Below are positions 28,413-36,675 of a stretch of DNA of 64,000 nt, one piece after another (position 1 is the first letter of the stretch; the number at the start of each line of letters is the position of its first letter). The notes beneath the pieces are model-generated. The model ran no database searches. It was not told the DNA's origin and saw nothing but the letters and a program-made list of their open reading frames with translations. Origin of the DNA: Sphingomonas sp. J315 (GTDB lineage Bacteria; Pseudomonadota; Alphaproteobacteria; Sphingomonadales; Sphingomonadaceae); NCBI RefSeq assembly GCF_024666595.1, contig NZ_CP088296.1, positions 744,001 through 808,000 on the forward strand, in the 5' to 3' direction. Made by a program: the position numbers and the translations under genes.

Positions 28413-30115
28413 ATGAGCGATCCCGAGCACGCCTGGCGCACTAACTACCGTCATCCCGGTCCGTGGGACCAGCCGATGCCGCCGCTCTCGATGGTCGATG
28501 CGTTCGAGGAATCGGCGCGGCGCAAGGGCAATGCGCCGCTGCTCGACTTTCTCGGTCGTCACTACAGCTTTGCCGAAACGCTCGACGGCGCCAACCGCGT
28601 CGCTTGCGGCCTCAAGGCGCTGGGCTATGGCCCGGGCGACCGCATCGGCCTGTTCCTGCCCAACGTGCCCCATTACGTCGCGGCCTATTACGGCATCCTC
28701 AAGCTCGGCGCGACGGTGGTCAATTTCTCGCCGCTCTACAGCGTCGATGAACTGGCTGCGCAGGTCGCCGACAGCGGCACCCGCCTGCTGTTTACGCTCA
28801 GCGCCACCGCCCTGCTCCCGACCGCGCTCAAGGTGCTCGACAAGAGCGGCCTCGAACGCCTCGTCGTCGGTTCGGTCGCGGGCGCGCTCCCCGCAACCAA
28901 GTCGATCCTCTACCGCCTGTTCAAGGGCAAGGAGGTCGCGGCCAAGCCCAACGACCCGCGCATCACCGCCTTTTCGCAACTGATCGCCAATGACGGCGCG
29001 TGCGTCGCGGCACCGATCGATCCGCAAACCCATCTCGCGCTGATCCAGTACACCGGCGGCACCACCGGCGTGCCCAAGGGCGCGATGCTGACCCATCAGA
29101 ACCTGTCCGCCAATGCCCGTCAGGTCGCCCGGCTCGACCCCGATCTCGGCACCAGCCATGACAAGGTGCTCGGCGTCCTCCCCTTCTTCCACGTCTTCGC
29201 CAACACCTGCGTCCTCAACCGCACCGTGCTGACCGGCGGCGAGATCGTGATGCTCCCCCGCTTCGACGCGGCCCAGGCACTCGCCGCGATCAACCGAACC
29301 AAGCCGACCGCGCTCCCCGGCGTGCCGACGATGTTCCAGGCGCTGATCGACCACCCGCATTCCAAATCGACCGACTGGTCGAGCCTGCTCTACTGCATCT
29401 CCGGCGGCGCCCCCTGCCCGCCGAGCTCAAGAAACGGTTCGAGGCCGAAACCGGCGCCACGCTGATCGAGGGCTATGGCCTGTCCGAAAGCTCGGGCGTC
29501 GTCTCCGCCAACCCCTATCGCGGCGAAGGCAAGTCCGGCACCATCGGCCAGCCGATCGTCGCCACCCGCGTGCGTCTGGTGGACAAGGAAGACCCCTCAC
29601 GTGACGCGCCTCCGGGTGAACCGGGCGAGATCGTCCTCGCCGGCCCCCAGATCATGGCCGGATATTGGGACCGCCCGGAGACCGACGACACCACCTTCTG
29701 CCACGACGCCGCCGGCACGCGCTGGCTGCGCACCGGCGATGTCGGCCAGATCGACGAGGACGGCTTCATCCGCATCGTCGACCGGCTCAAGGACATGATC
29801 TCGGTCGGCGGGTTTAAGGTCTTCCCGAAACATGTCGAGGAAGTCCTCTACCGCCACCCCGCGATCAAGGAGGCGCTGGTCGTCGGCATGCCCGACCCCC
29901 GCATGGGCGAAGTCCCCCGCGCCTATGTCGCGCTGAACGAGGATGCCGACCCGGTAACCGGCGAGGCGTTGCGTGCATGGCTCAACCCCCAGGTCGGCAA
30001 GCACGAGCGCGTGGATGCGGTGGTGGTGCGCGAGAAGCTGCCCAAGACGATGATCGGGAAGTTGAGCCGCAAGGATCTGCTGCTGGAGATTGCAGCGGAG
30101 GCGGCGGCTTCTTAG
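28413..30115 (+). CDS. fadD: Long-chain fatty acid-CoA ligase FadD, frameshifted
   Basis: Acyl-CoA synthetase of the adenylate-forming family, activating fatty acids for beta-oxidation. The first frame (28413 to about 29414) contains the AMP-binding motif YTGGTTGVPKGAMLTHQN and ends sensibly at YCISGGAP. The second frame continues LPAELKKRFEAETGATLIEGYGLSESSGVVS, then GYWDRPE, the hinge RLKDMISVGGFKVFPKHVEEVL, and C-terminal PKTMIGKLSRKDLL. Adding one C to the C5 tract at 29410-29414 yields one 567-residue protein of normal length. A homopolymer sequencing error is more likely than decay because both halves are conserved. Confidence 0.88.
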
Positions 30116-30136
30116 GCTCTCCCCCTTCTTCTTAAG

Positions 30137-30160
30137 CCCCTCCCGCCTTCGCGGGAGGGG
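30137..30160. repeat. REP-type hairpin after fadD
   Basis: CCCCTCCCGC-CTTC-GCGGGAGGGG, 10-bp perfect stem, 22 bp after the fadD stop. It has the same stem as at 14470 and 16545 and is followed by the family tail TTGGGGAGGG. It may terminate fadD. Confidence 0.72.
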
Positions 30161-30202
30161 TTGGGGAGGGTCTTCTTCTTGAGTAGGTCAATGAGCTGCT
30201 AA

Positions 30203-30616
30203 CTAAGCTTCCGTGAGCGACCTTTGTTCGTCCACGTCGCCGATTAGGCAGAGGAGTGCGGCCTGCGCACGCTTGGCAGCCTCGACCACTTCAGCCCAAG
30301 CGGGGTCTGCCAGAATAGCGTCATGGTCATAATCGTTAGTCGGACTGTGATAGGCGTCGACGATCTGGTGGAACTCAGCCACTGCCGCAGCCTCCATAAG
30401 GCTGATCAGATTCTCTTTGACGGCCCAGTCGTAGCCCCTGTCTGACAAACAGAGGTTGTCAAAATAGCAGCACATATACTCGACGAATGAATAATGCGGG
30501 TTAGTGTTCGTTCGGTCGAGCCACCGTCGGTGCTGCGCCTCGCCGTCAGCAAATTCTTGGATGCTGCCGAGCCATTGCATCCGCCAGTTTCTGCGCGGTT
30601 CTCGGTTGTCGTTCAT
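30203..30616 (-). CDS. Hypothetical protein (137 aa), orphan
   Basis: It begins MNDNREPRRNWRMQWLGSIQ and contains an aromatic, Cys-containing core (HYSFVEYMCCYFDNLCLSDRGYDW) and helical C-terminal half. I recognise no family; the soluble, helical, acidic composition could fit an immunity-type or phage-derived protein, but that is speculation. Base composition is visibly less GC-rich than its neighbours. It is bracketed by REP-type hairpins at 30137-30160 and 30658-30695, consistent with an inserted orphan. Confidence 0.6.
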   Translation of the reverse strand: MNDNREPRRNWRMQWLGSIQEFADGEAQHRRWLDRTNTNPHYSFVEYMCCYFDNLCLSDRGYDWAVKENLISLMEAAAVAEFHQIVDAYHSPTNDYDHDAILADPAWAEVVEAAKRAQAALLCLIGDVDEQRSLTEA

Positions 30617-30657
30617 GCGGCCCTGATAGCATGAACCATGCAGATGTCCTGAGCGCT

Positions 30658-30695
30658 CTTCTTAGCCCCTCCCCTTCAGGGGAGGGGCTAAGAAG
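30658..30695. terminator. Strong 17-bp hairpin overlapping the SSADH stop
   Basis: CTTCTTAGCCCCTCCCC (30658-30674), TTCA loop, then its perfect complement (30679-30695). The minus-strand gabD-like stop codon lies inside the stem. It works as a terminator for that gene and belongs to the same C-rich REP family. Confidence 0.75.
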
Positions 30696-32049
30696 CCCGC
30701 ATCTCAGCCTTCAAATTCATAAACTCATGCAGCCCCCACGGCCCCAGCTCGCGGCCATGGCCGGACAGCTTGACCCCGCCGAACGGCGCACCCGGCACCG
30801 ACGCCAGCATCTGGTTCACCGCGGTCATTCCCGCCGCGATATCGCGCACCAGCCGCGCCTGCTCGTCGGCATCGTTGCTCCACACGCTCGACCCCAGCCC
30901 ATAGGGCACATCGTTCGCCAGCCGGATCGCGTCGTCCAGCGACTCCGCGCGGAACAACATCGCGACCGGCCCGAAAATCTCCTCCTTCGCAAACTCCGCC
31001 TCCTGATCGACCTCGGTCAGCACGCCCGCCCGCATCCACGCGCCGTCCCGCTCGATCTTCTCGCCGCCATGCCGCACCGCGCCCGCCGCGACCGCCCGCT
31101 CCAGCTGCTCCAGCACCGTGTCGCGCTGCTCCACGCTCGACAGCGGCCCCATCTCGACCCCGTCCTCCATCGGATCGCCGATCTTCACCGCATCCATCGC
31201 CGCGACGAACTTCTCGGCGAACGCATCATAAACGTCAGCATGCACGATCATCCGCTTGGCACAGATACAGCTTTGCCCGGCATTCTGGATCCGCGCCTTC
31301 ACCGCGGTCTTCACCGCCGCGTCCAGATCAGCCGAGGGCATGACGACGAACGGGTCCGACCCGCCCAGCTCCAGCACCACCTTCTTGAGCGCGCGCCCGG
31401 CGGCTTCGGCGACCTTGGCCCCCGCCCCCTCGCTCCCGGTCAGCGTCACCGCGACCACGCGCTTGTCGGCGATGATCCGCGACACCTTGTCCGACTTCAC
31501 GGCCAAATTCTGGAACAGCCCGTCCGGCGCGCCAGCCGCCTGGACCATCTGCTGGATCAGCGCCGCGCACCCCTGGGTCAGCGACGCATGCTTCAACAAC
31601 CCGACATTCCCCGCCAGGATCGTCGGCGCCAGCCAGCGCACCACCTGCCAGTATGGAAAATTCCACGGCATGATCGCGAGGATCGGCCCGAGCGGCAGCC
31701 AGTGCGTCACCGCCCGCCCGGTCGGCAGTGCGACTTCCTCGCCCTTCAGAAAATCCGCCCCATGCTCGGCATAGTAGCGGAACCCCGCGACGCACTTTTC
31801 CACCTCGGCAACCGCCGACGCCAGCGTTTTGCCCATCTCCCGCGTCGCGGTTTCGGCGAGATGGTCCTTCCCCGCCTCGAACCGGTCCGCAATCGCACTC
31901 AGCAATGCGGTCCGCTGCTCCACCGGACTCACCCGCCACGACGCAAACGCCGCATCCGCCCGCACCAGCGCCGCCTCGACGCCATCGCCGTCCAGTTCTT
32001 CGAAGCTCTCGCCCTTCTCGCCCGTCGCCGGATTGATGCTGGTAAACAT
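30688..32049 (-). CDS. gabD: NAD(P)-dependent succinate-semialdehyde dehydrogenase
   Basis: The 453-residue aldehyde dehydrogenase has the cofactor and entry motifs MPWNFPYWQVVRWLAPTILAGN and VTLTGSEGAGAKVAEAAGRALKKVVLELGGSDPFVV (general-base Glu), and a catalytic Cys in NAGQSCICAKRM. The spelling ELGGSDPF and the short N-terminus (MFTSINPATGEKGESFEEL) are typical of the sad/gabD-like NAD-dependent succinate-semialdehyde group. It feeds GABA or 4-hydroxybutyrate carbon into succinate. Substrate preference is inferred from family resemblance. It stands alone. Confidence 0.87.
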   Translation of the reverse strand: MFTSINPATGEKGESFEELDGDGVEAALVRADAAFASWRVSPVEQRTALLSAIADRFEAGKDHLAETATREMGKTLASAVAEVEKCVAGFRYYAEHGADFLKGEEVALPTGRAVTHWLPLGPILAIMPWNFPYWQVVRWLAPTILAGNVGLLKHASLTQGCAALIQQMVQAAGAPDGLFQNLAVKSDKVSRIIADKRVVAVTLTGSEGAGAKVAEAAGRALKKVVLELGGSDPFVVMPSADLDAAVKTAVKARIQNAGQSCICAKRMIVHADVYDAFAEKFVAAMDAVKIGDPMEDGVEMGPLSSVEQRDTVLEQLERAVAAGAVRHGGEKIERDGAWMRAGVLTEVDQEAEFAKEEIFGPVAMLFRAESLDDAIRLANDVPYGLGSSVWSNDADEQARLVRDIAAGMTAVNQMLASVPGAPFGGVKLSGHGRELGPWGLHEFMNLKAEMRAS

Positions 32050-32069
32050 GCGCGCTCCTCGAGATCATT

Positions 32070-32204
32070 AATCCTCCCCCGCCAGGGGGAGGTGGCGCCG
32101 AAGGCGACGGAGGGGGAGGATGGCAATGTCCCCAACCTCATGCCGCTCCGCTTCCTCCCCCTCCGTCACGCTACGCGTGCCACCTCCCCCTTGCGGGGGA
32201 GGAT
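32070..32204. repeat. 135-bp palindromic MITE-like element, copy 1
   Basis: The left arm (32070-32120) begins AATCCTCCCCCGCCAGGGGG and ends GACGGAGGGGGAGGA. The right arm ending at 32204 is its inverted, slightly diverged copy, so the whole folds into a long hairpin. The left arm is identical over 51 bp to 34060-34110. It fills the gap between the divergent gabD-like gene and xseB. Confidence 0.82.
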
Positions 32205-32285
32205 CAGGAGGCTCGACCCATTCTACAGTCGCAACGCCAATCGCGGGAGGTTGAATTGGTTCCGCCGCCATCGCATAGCGTCAGC

Positions 32286-32531
32286 ATGACCGACCAGCCC
32301 GACATCGCCGCCCTGTCCTTCGAGGACGCCCTTCGCGAGCTCGAGCGGATCGTCGGCCAGCTCGAAACCGGCGACGTGCCGCTCGATCAGGCGATCACCC
32401 TGTACGAACGCGGCGACGCGCTGCGCCGCCAGTGTCAGGCCCGGCTCGACGCGGCCCAGGCGCGGATCGAACAGGTGCGGGCCGACGCCAACGGCAACGT
32501 CACCGGCACCACCCCGTTCGCGGCGGGTTGA
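32286..32531 (+). CDS. xseB: Exodeoxyribonuclease VII small subunit
   Basis: The 81-residue helical protein shows LSFEDALRELERIVGQLETGDVPLDQAITLYERGDALRRQCQARLDAAQARIEQV, the classic XseB pattern. Several XseB chains bind one XseA to form the single-strand-specific exonuclease; xseA is not in this window. The stop overlaps the region immediately before ispA, matching the common bacterial arrangement xseB-ispA. Confidence 0.95.
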   Translation: MTDQPDIAALSFEDALRELERIVGQLETGDVPLDQAITLYERGDALRRQCQARLDAAQARIEQVRADANGNVTGTTPFAAG

Positions 32532-32536
32532 GCGCG

Positions 32537-33439
32537 ATGGTGGCGGACGCCAGCCAGACCCTCGACGCAGCACTGCGTGACGTCGCGGCAGAGATCGACC
32601 GTCAGTTCGACCATCTCCTCGCCGTTCCCGCCGACCCGCGCGCCAAGCTCTATGAAGCGATGCGCCACGCCGCGATCGGCGGCGGCAAGCGGCTGCGACC
32701 GCTGCTCACCTTCGCGACGGCGCAGCTGTTCGCGGTCGACCGCCGCTGTACCGCGCGCGTTGCCACCGCGATCGAGGCGATCCATGTCTATTCGCTGATC
32801 CATGACGATCTGCCCGCGATGGACGATGACGATCTGCGCCGCGGCAAGCCGACGGTGCATCGTGCGTTTGATGAGGCGACCGCGATCCTCGCCGGCGATT
32901 GCCTCCACGCACTCGCGTTCGAAATCCTCGCCGATCCCGCCACCCATCCCGATCCGTTCGTCCGCGCCGAGCTGATCGCCGATCTGGCGCAGGCGTCCGG
33001 CCCATCGGGCATGGCGGGCGGACAGATGATGGATCTGGTCGCCGAAACCACCAGCTTCGACCTCGCCACCGTCACCCGCTGCCAGGCGCTCAAGACCGGC
33101 GCGCTGATCGCCTGTTCGGTCGAGGCGGGGGCGATCCTCGGTCGCTTGCCACCCGAAGGCCGCACCGGCCTGCGCGGCTATGCCCGCGACATCGGCCTCG
33201 CCTTCCAGATCGCCGACGACATCCTCGACGTCGAGGGCGATCAGGACGCGGTCGGCAAGCAGCTGCGCAAGGACGAAGCGGCGGGCAAGGAAACCTTCCT
33301 CTCGCTGCTCGGCATCGACCGCGCCCGCGAACAGGCGCGCATGCTGGTCGACCAGGCGATCGAACACCTCCACAGCTACGGCCCCGAAGCCGACCTCCTC
33401 CGCGCCATCGCCCGTTTCGTGCTCGAGCGGGATCGGTGA
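32537..33439 (+). CDS. ispA: Farnesyl/geranyl-type polyprenyl diphosphate synthase
   Basis: About 300 residues. It has both Asp-rich motifs of trans-prenyltransferases, the first in HDDLPAMDDDDLRRGKPTVH and the second in FQIADDILDVEGD, plus the substrate-binding GGGKRLRPLL. It condenses IPP with DMAPP/GPP to make farnesyl diphosphate for quinones, undecaprenyl phosphate and carotenoids. I chose ATG 32537; a TTG at 32528 overlapping the xseB stop is the alternative. It is directly coupled to xseB. Confidence 0.93.
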   Translation: MVADASQTLDAALRDVAAEIDRQFDHLLAVPADPRAKLYEAMRHAAIGGGKRLRPLLTFATAQLFAVDRRCTARVATAIEAIHVYSLIHDDLPAMDDDDLRRGKPTVHRAFDEATAILAGDCLHALAFEILADPATHPDPFVRAELIADLAQASGPSGMAGGQMMDLVAETTSFDLATVTRCQALKTGALIACSVEAGAILGRLPPEGRTGLRGYARDIGLAFQIADDILDVEGDQDAVGKQLRKDEAAGKETFLSLLGIDRAREQARMLVDQAIEHLHSYGPEADLLRAIARFVLERDR

Positions 33440-33452
33440 GTAACTCCCTAAC

Positions 33453-33533
33453 CGTCACCCCAGCGAAAGCTGGGGTCTCCCGCCACAAGCGCCGCGCCTG
33501 CGGCACAAGATGCCAGCTTTCGCTGGCATGACG
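33453..33533. repeat. 81-bp double-hairpin repeat just before coaD
   Basis: Two small hairpins, CCCCAGC-GAAA-GCTGGGG (33458-33475) and TGCCAGC-TTTC-GCTGGCA (33511-33528), are inverted copies of each other. With outer CGTCA/TGACG they give a symmetrical 81-bp element. It ends next to the coaD ribosome site (GAGG) and differs in sequence from the C-rich families. Confidence 0.78.
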
Positions 33534-33543
33534 AGGTAGCGTT

Positions 33544-34051
33544 ATGACCACCCGCACCGGCGTCTATCCCGGCACCTTCGATCCGATCACGCTCGGCCAT
33601 ATGGACATCATCCGGCGCGGCGCGAAGCTGGTCGACCGGCTCGTCATCGGCGTCACCACCAACCCGTCGAAAAACCCGATGTTCACGGTCGAGGAGCGGA
33701 TGGAAATGGTCCGGCGCGAGGTCGCGGATCTCGACGGCGAAATCCATGTGGTCAGCTTCGATTCTGCTGCTGATGGACTTTGCCGAGCGTGAGGGCGCGA
33801 GCATGATCGTGCGCGGCCTGCGCGCCGTCGCCGATTTCGAGTACGAATATCAGATGGCGGGCATGAACCAGCAGCTCAACGCGGGGATCGAAACCGTCTT
33901 CCTGATGGCCGATGTCTCGCTCCAGCCGATCGCGTCGCGGCTGGTCAAGGAAATCGCCCTGTTCGGTGGCGAGATCCGCAAGTTCGTGCCGCCGACGGTT
34001 CGCGACGAAGTGGTCGCGCGCGTCGAGAGGATCGGCCGCAAGGGCAGCTGA
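33544..34051 (+). CDS. coaD: Phosphopantetheine adenylyltransferase CoaD, frameshifted
   Basis: Penultimate step of coenzyme A synthesis: 4'-phosphopantetheine + ATP to dephospho-CoA. The first frame has the nucleotidyltransferase start TGVYPGTFDPITLGHMDII (HxGH-type) and runs to VVSFDS. The second has LLMDFAEREGASMIVRGLRAVADFEYEYQMAGMN and continues to the normal C-terminus. Between codon GAT (33760) and ATG (33773) there are ten bases where nine are needed, so one extra base, probably the T in TTCTGCTG, breaks the gene. Corrected length is 168 residues. CoaD is normally essential, so a sequencing error is the best explanation. Confidence 0.9.
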
Positions 34052-34059
34052 CACTTCTA

Positions 34060-34181
34060 AATCCTCCCCCGCCAGGGGGAGGTGGCGCCGAAGGCGACGG
34101 AGGGGGAGGACGGCTGCGTCCTCTCGACCGTTATGCATCCACCCTCTCCGTCACGCTTCGCCCCAGCGCCGAGGGGAGGAT
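34060..34181. repeat. 122-bp palindromic MITE-like element, copy 2
   Basis: The left arm (34060-34110) is identical over 51 bp to 32070-32120. The right arm, ending GGAGGAT at 34181, is a degenerate inverted copy with extra substitutions. The element starts 8 bp after the coaD stop. Confidence 0.82.
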
Positions 34182-34270
34182 CAGGACGACCCGCAAAAAC
34201 CGCTTTCCTACAAACCCCCAACCGGCATAGCCTCGAATCACGATGGTCGGACGCCGGGCATCCATGGGCC

Positions 34271-34315
34271 AAAGCTGACAGAATGAAGCGCGTTTCGCGT
34301 AACTTTGTCAGCTTT
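34271..34315. other. Unexplained long stem-loop in the gap before the cyclophilin gene
   Basis: AAAGCTGACA (34271-34280) pairs perfectly with TGTCAGCTTT (34306-34315). The 25-nt interior contains a second stem, CGCG-TTT-CGCG (34289-34299). It is not C-rich like the repeats and occurs once here. The gap 34052-34420 holds this and the palindromic element at 34060-34181; I see nothing else except a small GCCGC-AA-GCGGC hairpin near 34362. Confidence 0.5.
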
Positions 34316-34420
34316 CGGGGCGGTTCAATCCTTGGCGGCGGGGTGCACCGCATTCACTTTGCCGCAAGCGGCGATTTGCTCTAAGCCGCTCCAGTTTTCT
34401 GAAATCCGGTGGGGATATCG

Positions 34421-35065
34421 ATGCGTCTTGTTGCCTTGTGTGTTGCCCTGCTTGGCTCGCTGTTCGCGATGCCAGCTACCGCCCAGCATGTCCCGCCCCC
34501 GCCCGGCCGTGCTGTCCCACCCGCCACGACCGACAAGGAGAATCTGTGGATTCTCGACCTGTCGACCGGTGGCCGCGTCACCATCTGGCTGCGTCCCGAT
34601 GTCGCGCCCAAGGCGGTCGAGCGGATCAAGGAGCTGACCCGCCGCAAATTCTATGACGGCCTGATCTTCCACCGCGTGATCGACGGCTTCATGGCGCAGG
34701 GCGGCGATCCCAAGGGCGACGGCACCGGCGGCAGCGACCTGCCCGACCTGCCCAAGGAGTTCAACTACCTCCCCCATGTGCGCGGCGCGGTCGCCGCGGC
34801 GCGCGCGGAGGATGAGAATAGCGCGAACAGCCAGTTCTTCATCATGCTGGTCCCGCGCCTTCAGCTCGACCAGAAATACACCGTGTTCGGTCGCGTGCTC
34901 GACGGCATGCAGTGGGTCGACGCGATCCCGCGCGGCGAGCCGCCGGCGAACCCCGCCCGCGTCGTCCGCGCCTACATCGCCGCCGACAATCCCCCGCCCT
35001 TCACCCCCGCTGCCCCTGCCCCGGTCGAGGCCCCGGCGGCACTCCCCGCAGGTCCGGGCCAGTGA
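34421..35065 (+). CDS. Exported cyclophilin-type peptidyl-prolyl isomerase
   Basis: The 214-residue protein starts at ATG 34421 behind GGTGGGGA. It has a signal peptide ([22 protein letters not shown]), then a Pro-rich linker and the cyclophilin core: [45 protein letters not shown] and [14 protein letters not shown]. It should assist folding of periplasmic proteins by cis-trans isomerisation of X-Pro bonds. The C-terminus is Ala/Pro-rich. queA follows 43 bp later. Confidence 0.93.
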   Translation: MRLVALCVALLGSLFAMPATAQHVPPPPGRAVPPATTDKENLWILDLSTGGRVTIWLRPDVAPKAVERIKELTRRKFYDGLIFHRVIDGFMAQGGDPKGDGTGGSDLPDLPKEFNYLPHVRGAVAAARAEDENSANSQFFIMLVPRLQLDQKYTVFGRVLDGMQWVDAIPRGEPPANPARVVRAYIAADNPPPFTPAAPAPVEAPAALPAGPGQ

Positions 35066-35108
35066 TGTCCATTCCTCCCCGGCGACGGGGAGGAATTCGA
35101 GTATCGCG

Positions 35109-36146
35109 ATGAACGTCGACCTGTTCGATTTCGACCTGCCCGCCGAACGGATCGCACTCCGTCCGGCGAGCCCCCGCGATTCGGCGCAACTGCTGCTGCT
35201 CGACGGAGATCGCACCGAAGACCGGGTCGTCACCGACCTCCCCGACCTGCTCCGCGCCGGCGACATGCTGGTGTTCAACGACACCCGCGTCATCCCCGCC
35301 CAGCTCGAAGGGACGCGGGGCGCGGCGAAAATCGGCGCGACGCTGCACAAGCGCGAAGGGCCGCGCCACTGGATCGCGTTCATCCGCAATGCCAAGCGCC
35401 TGAAGGTCGGCGACAGCATCGACTTCGGCAACGCCGTCACCGCGACCGCCGAAGCGCGGCACGACGATGGCAGCTTCACCCTGTTCTTCCCCGGGAACGA
35501 GCCGGTCGAGCTGCTGCTGGAGCGCGCCGGTCGCATGCCGCTCCCGCCCTATATTGCCGCGAAGCGCCCGACCGACGCCCGCGACGCCGACGATTACCAG
35601 ACGATGTTCGCCAGTGAACCCGGCGCCGTCGCCGCACCGACCGCGGCGCTGCACTTCACGCCTGGCCTGATGGCCGCACTCGACACCGCCGGGATCGGCC
35701 ATACCACGCTGACCCTCCATGTCGGCGCGGGGACCTTCCTGCCGGTCAAGACCGACGACACCGCCGACCACAGGATGCACGCCGAATGGGGCCGCATCGA
35801 CGCCGCCACGGCCGACCGGCTCAACGCCGTCCGCGCCGCTGGCGGCCGGGTGATCGCCGTCGGCACCACCAGCCTGCGCCTGATCGAAAGCGCGACCGAC
35901 GACAGCGGCACCATTCGCCCGTTCGAAGACGACACCGCGATCTTCATCACCCCGGGCTACCGCTTCCGGGGCATCGACGGCCTTGTCACCAATTTCCACC
36001 TGCCGCGATCGACCCTGTTCATGCTGGTATCGGCACTGATGGGGCTGGACCGGATGCAGGCCGCCTATGCGCATGCCATTGCATCAGGCTATCGTTTCTA
36101 CAGCTATGGCGACGCCAGCCTGTTGTTGCCGGAGGACCGCGCATGA
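35109..36146 (+). CDS. queA: tRNA preQ1(34) S-adenosylmethionine ribosyltransferase-isomerase QueA
   Basis: The 345-residue protein adds the epoxycyclopentanediol precursor to preQ1 in the tRNA wobble position, late in queuosine synthesis. Typical motifs: [83 protein letters not shown] and [19 protein letters not shown]. It precedes the EF-hand gene by an ATGA overlap, and tgt, the enzyme that acts just before QueA, lies 2.5 kb downstream. Confidence 0.96.
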   Translation: MNVDLFDFDLPAERIALRPASPRDSAQLLLLDGDRTEDRVVTDLPDLLRAGDMLVFNDTRVIPAQLEGTRGAAKIGATLHKREGPRHWIAFIRNAKRLKVGDSIDFGNAVTATAEARHDDGSFTLFFPGNEPVELLLERAGRMPLPPYIAAKRPTDARDADDYQTMFASEPGAVAAPTAALHFTPGLMAALDTAGIGHTTLTLHVGAGTFLPVKTDDTADHRMHAEWGRIDAATADRLNAVRAAGGRVIAVGTTSLRLIESATDDSGTIRPFEDDTAIFITPGYRFRGIDGLVTNFHLPRSTLFMLVSALMGLDRMQAAYAHAIASGYRFYSYGDASLLLPEDRA

Positions 36147-36628
36147 TCCCTGCCCTCGCCCTGATCCTCGCCGCGACCCAGACGACGCCCGCCGCACCAC
36201 CGCCCCAGCCGGGAATGGCGACGCCGATCCCGCTGATGATCGCCGAGCCGGTCGCGATGGCCATCGCCGCGTTCGACGCCGACCAGGACGGCATCGTCAC
36301 CCGCGCGGAGTTCGACACCGGGGTGCGCCGTAGCTTCGAGCTCAGCGCCAAGGACCAGCCCGCACTCGGCTATATCGCCTTTGGCGACTGGTCGGAGCGG
36401 TGGCTGGGCAATCGCAACGCCCTGCCCAGCCCGTTCGAAGTCGATGCCGATGGCGACAACCGCATCACCCTGACCGAGCTCCAGACGCGGTTCGATCTTT
36501 TCTTCACCCGCTTCGATGCCGACAAGGACGGGTCGCTGCGCCGCAGCGAATTGCTCACGGTGCGCGCCCTGCCCCAGCCGGGCCAGCGCCCTGCCGAGCA
36601 GCCCAATCGCCGGCAGCGCAATCGCTGA
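36143..36628 (+). CDS. Exported EF-hand protein
   Basis: The 161-residue protein overlaps the queA stop. A signal-like start ([16 protein letters not shown]) is followed by three EF-hand loops: [12 protein letters not shown] (45-56), [12 protein letters not shown] (101-112) and [12 protein letters not shown] (125-136). Each has acidic residues at the calcium positions 1, 3, 5 and 12. It probably binds Ca2+ in the periplasm. Such small EF-hand proteins are frequent in sphingomonads, but the partner is unknown. The tail is basic and disordered ([12 protein letters not shown]). Confidence 0.82.
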   Translation: MIPALALILAATQTTPAAPPPQPGMATPIPLMIAEPVAMAIAAFDADQDGIVTRAEFDTGVRRSFELSAKDQPALGYIAFGDWSERWLGNRNALPSPFEVDADGDNRITLTELQTRFDLFFTRFDADKDGSLRRSELLTVRALPQPGQRPAEQPNRRQRNR

Positions 36629-36675
36629 ACTGATGTCCTAGCATCTCCTGCCGCACTGCGGCTAAGGTCAGCGCG

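Noticed and set aside
29400..29420. Programmed frameshifting at fadD or at the other broken genes
   Set aside because: No slippery heptamer plus downstream pseudoknot pattern is shared. The shifts occur in both directions at plain homopolymers, and the product families are not known to use recoding.
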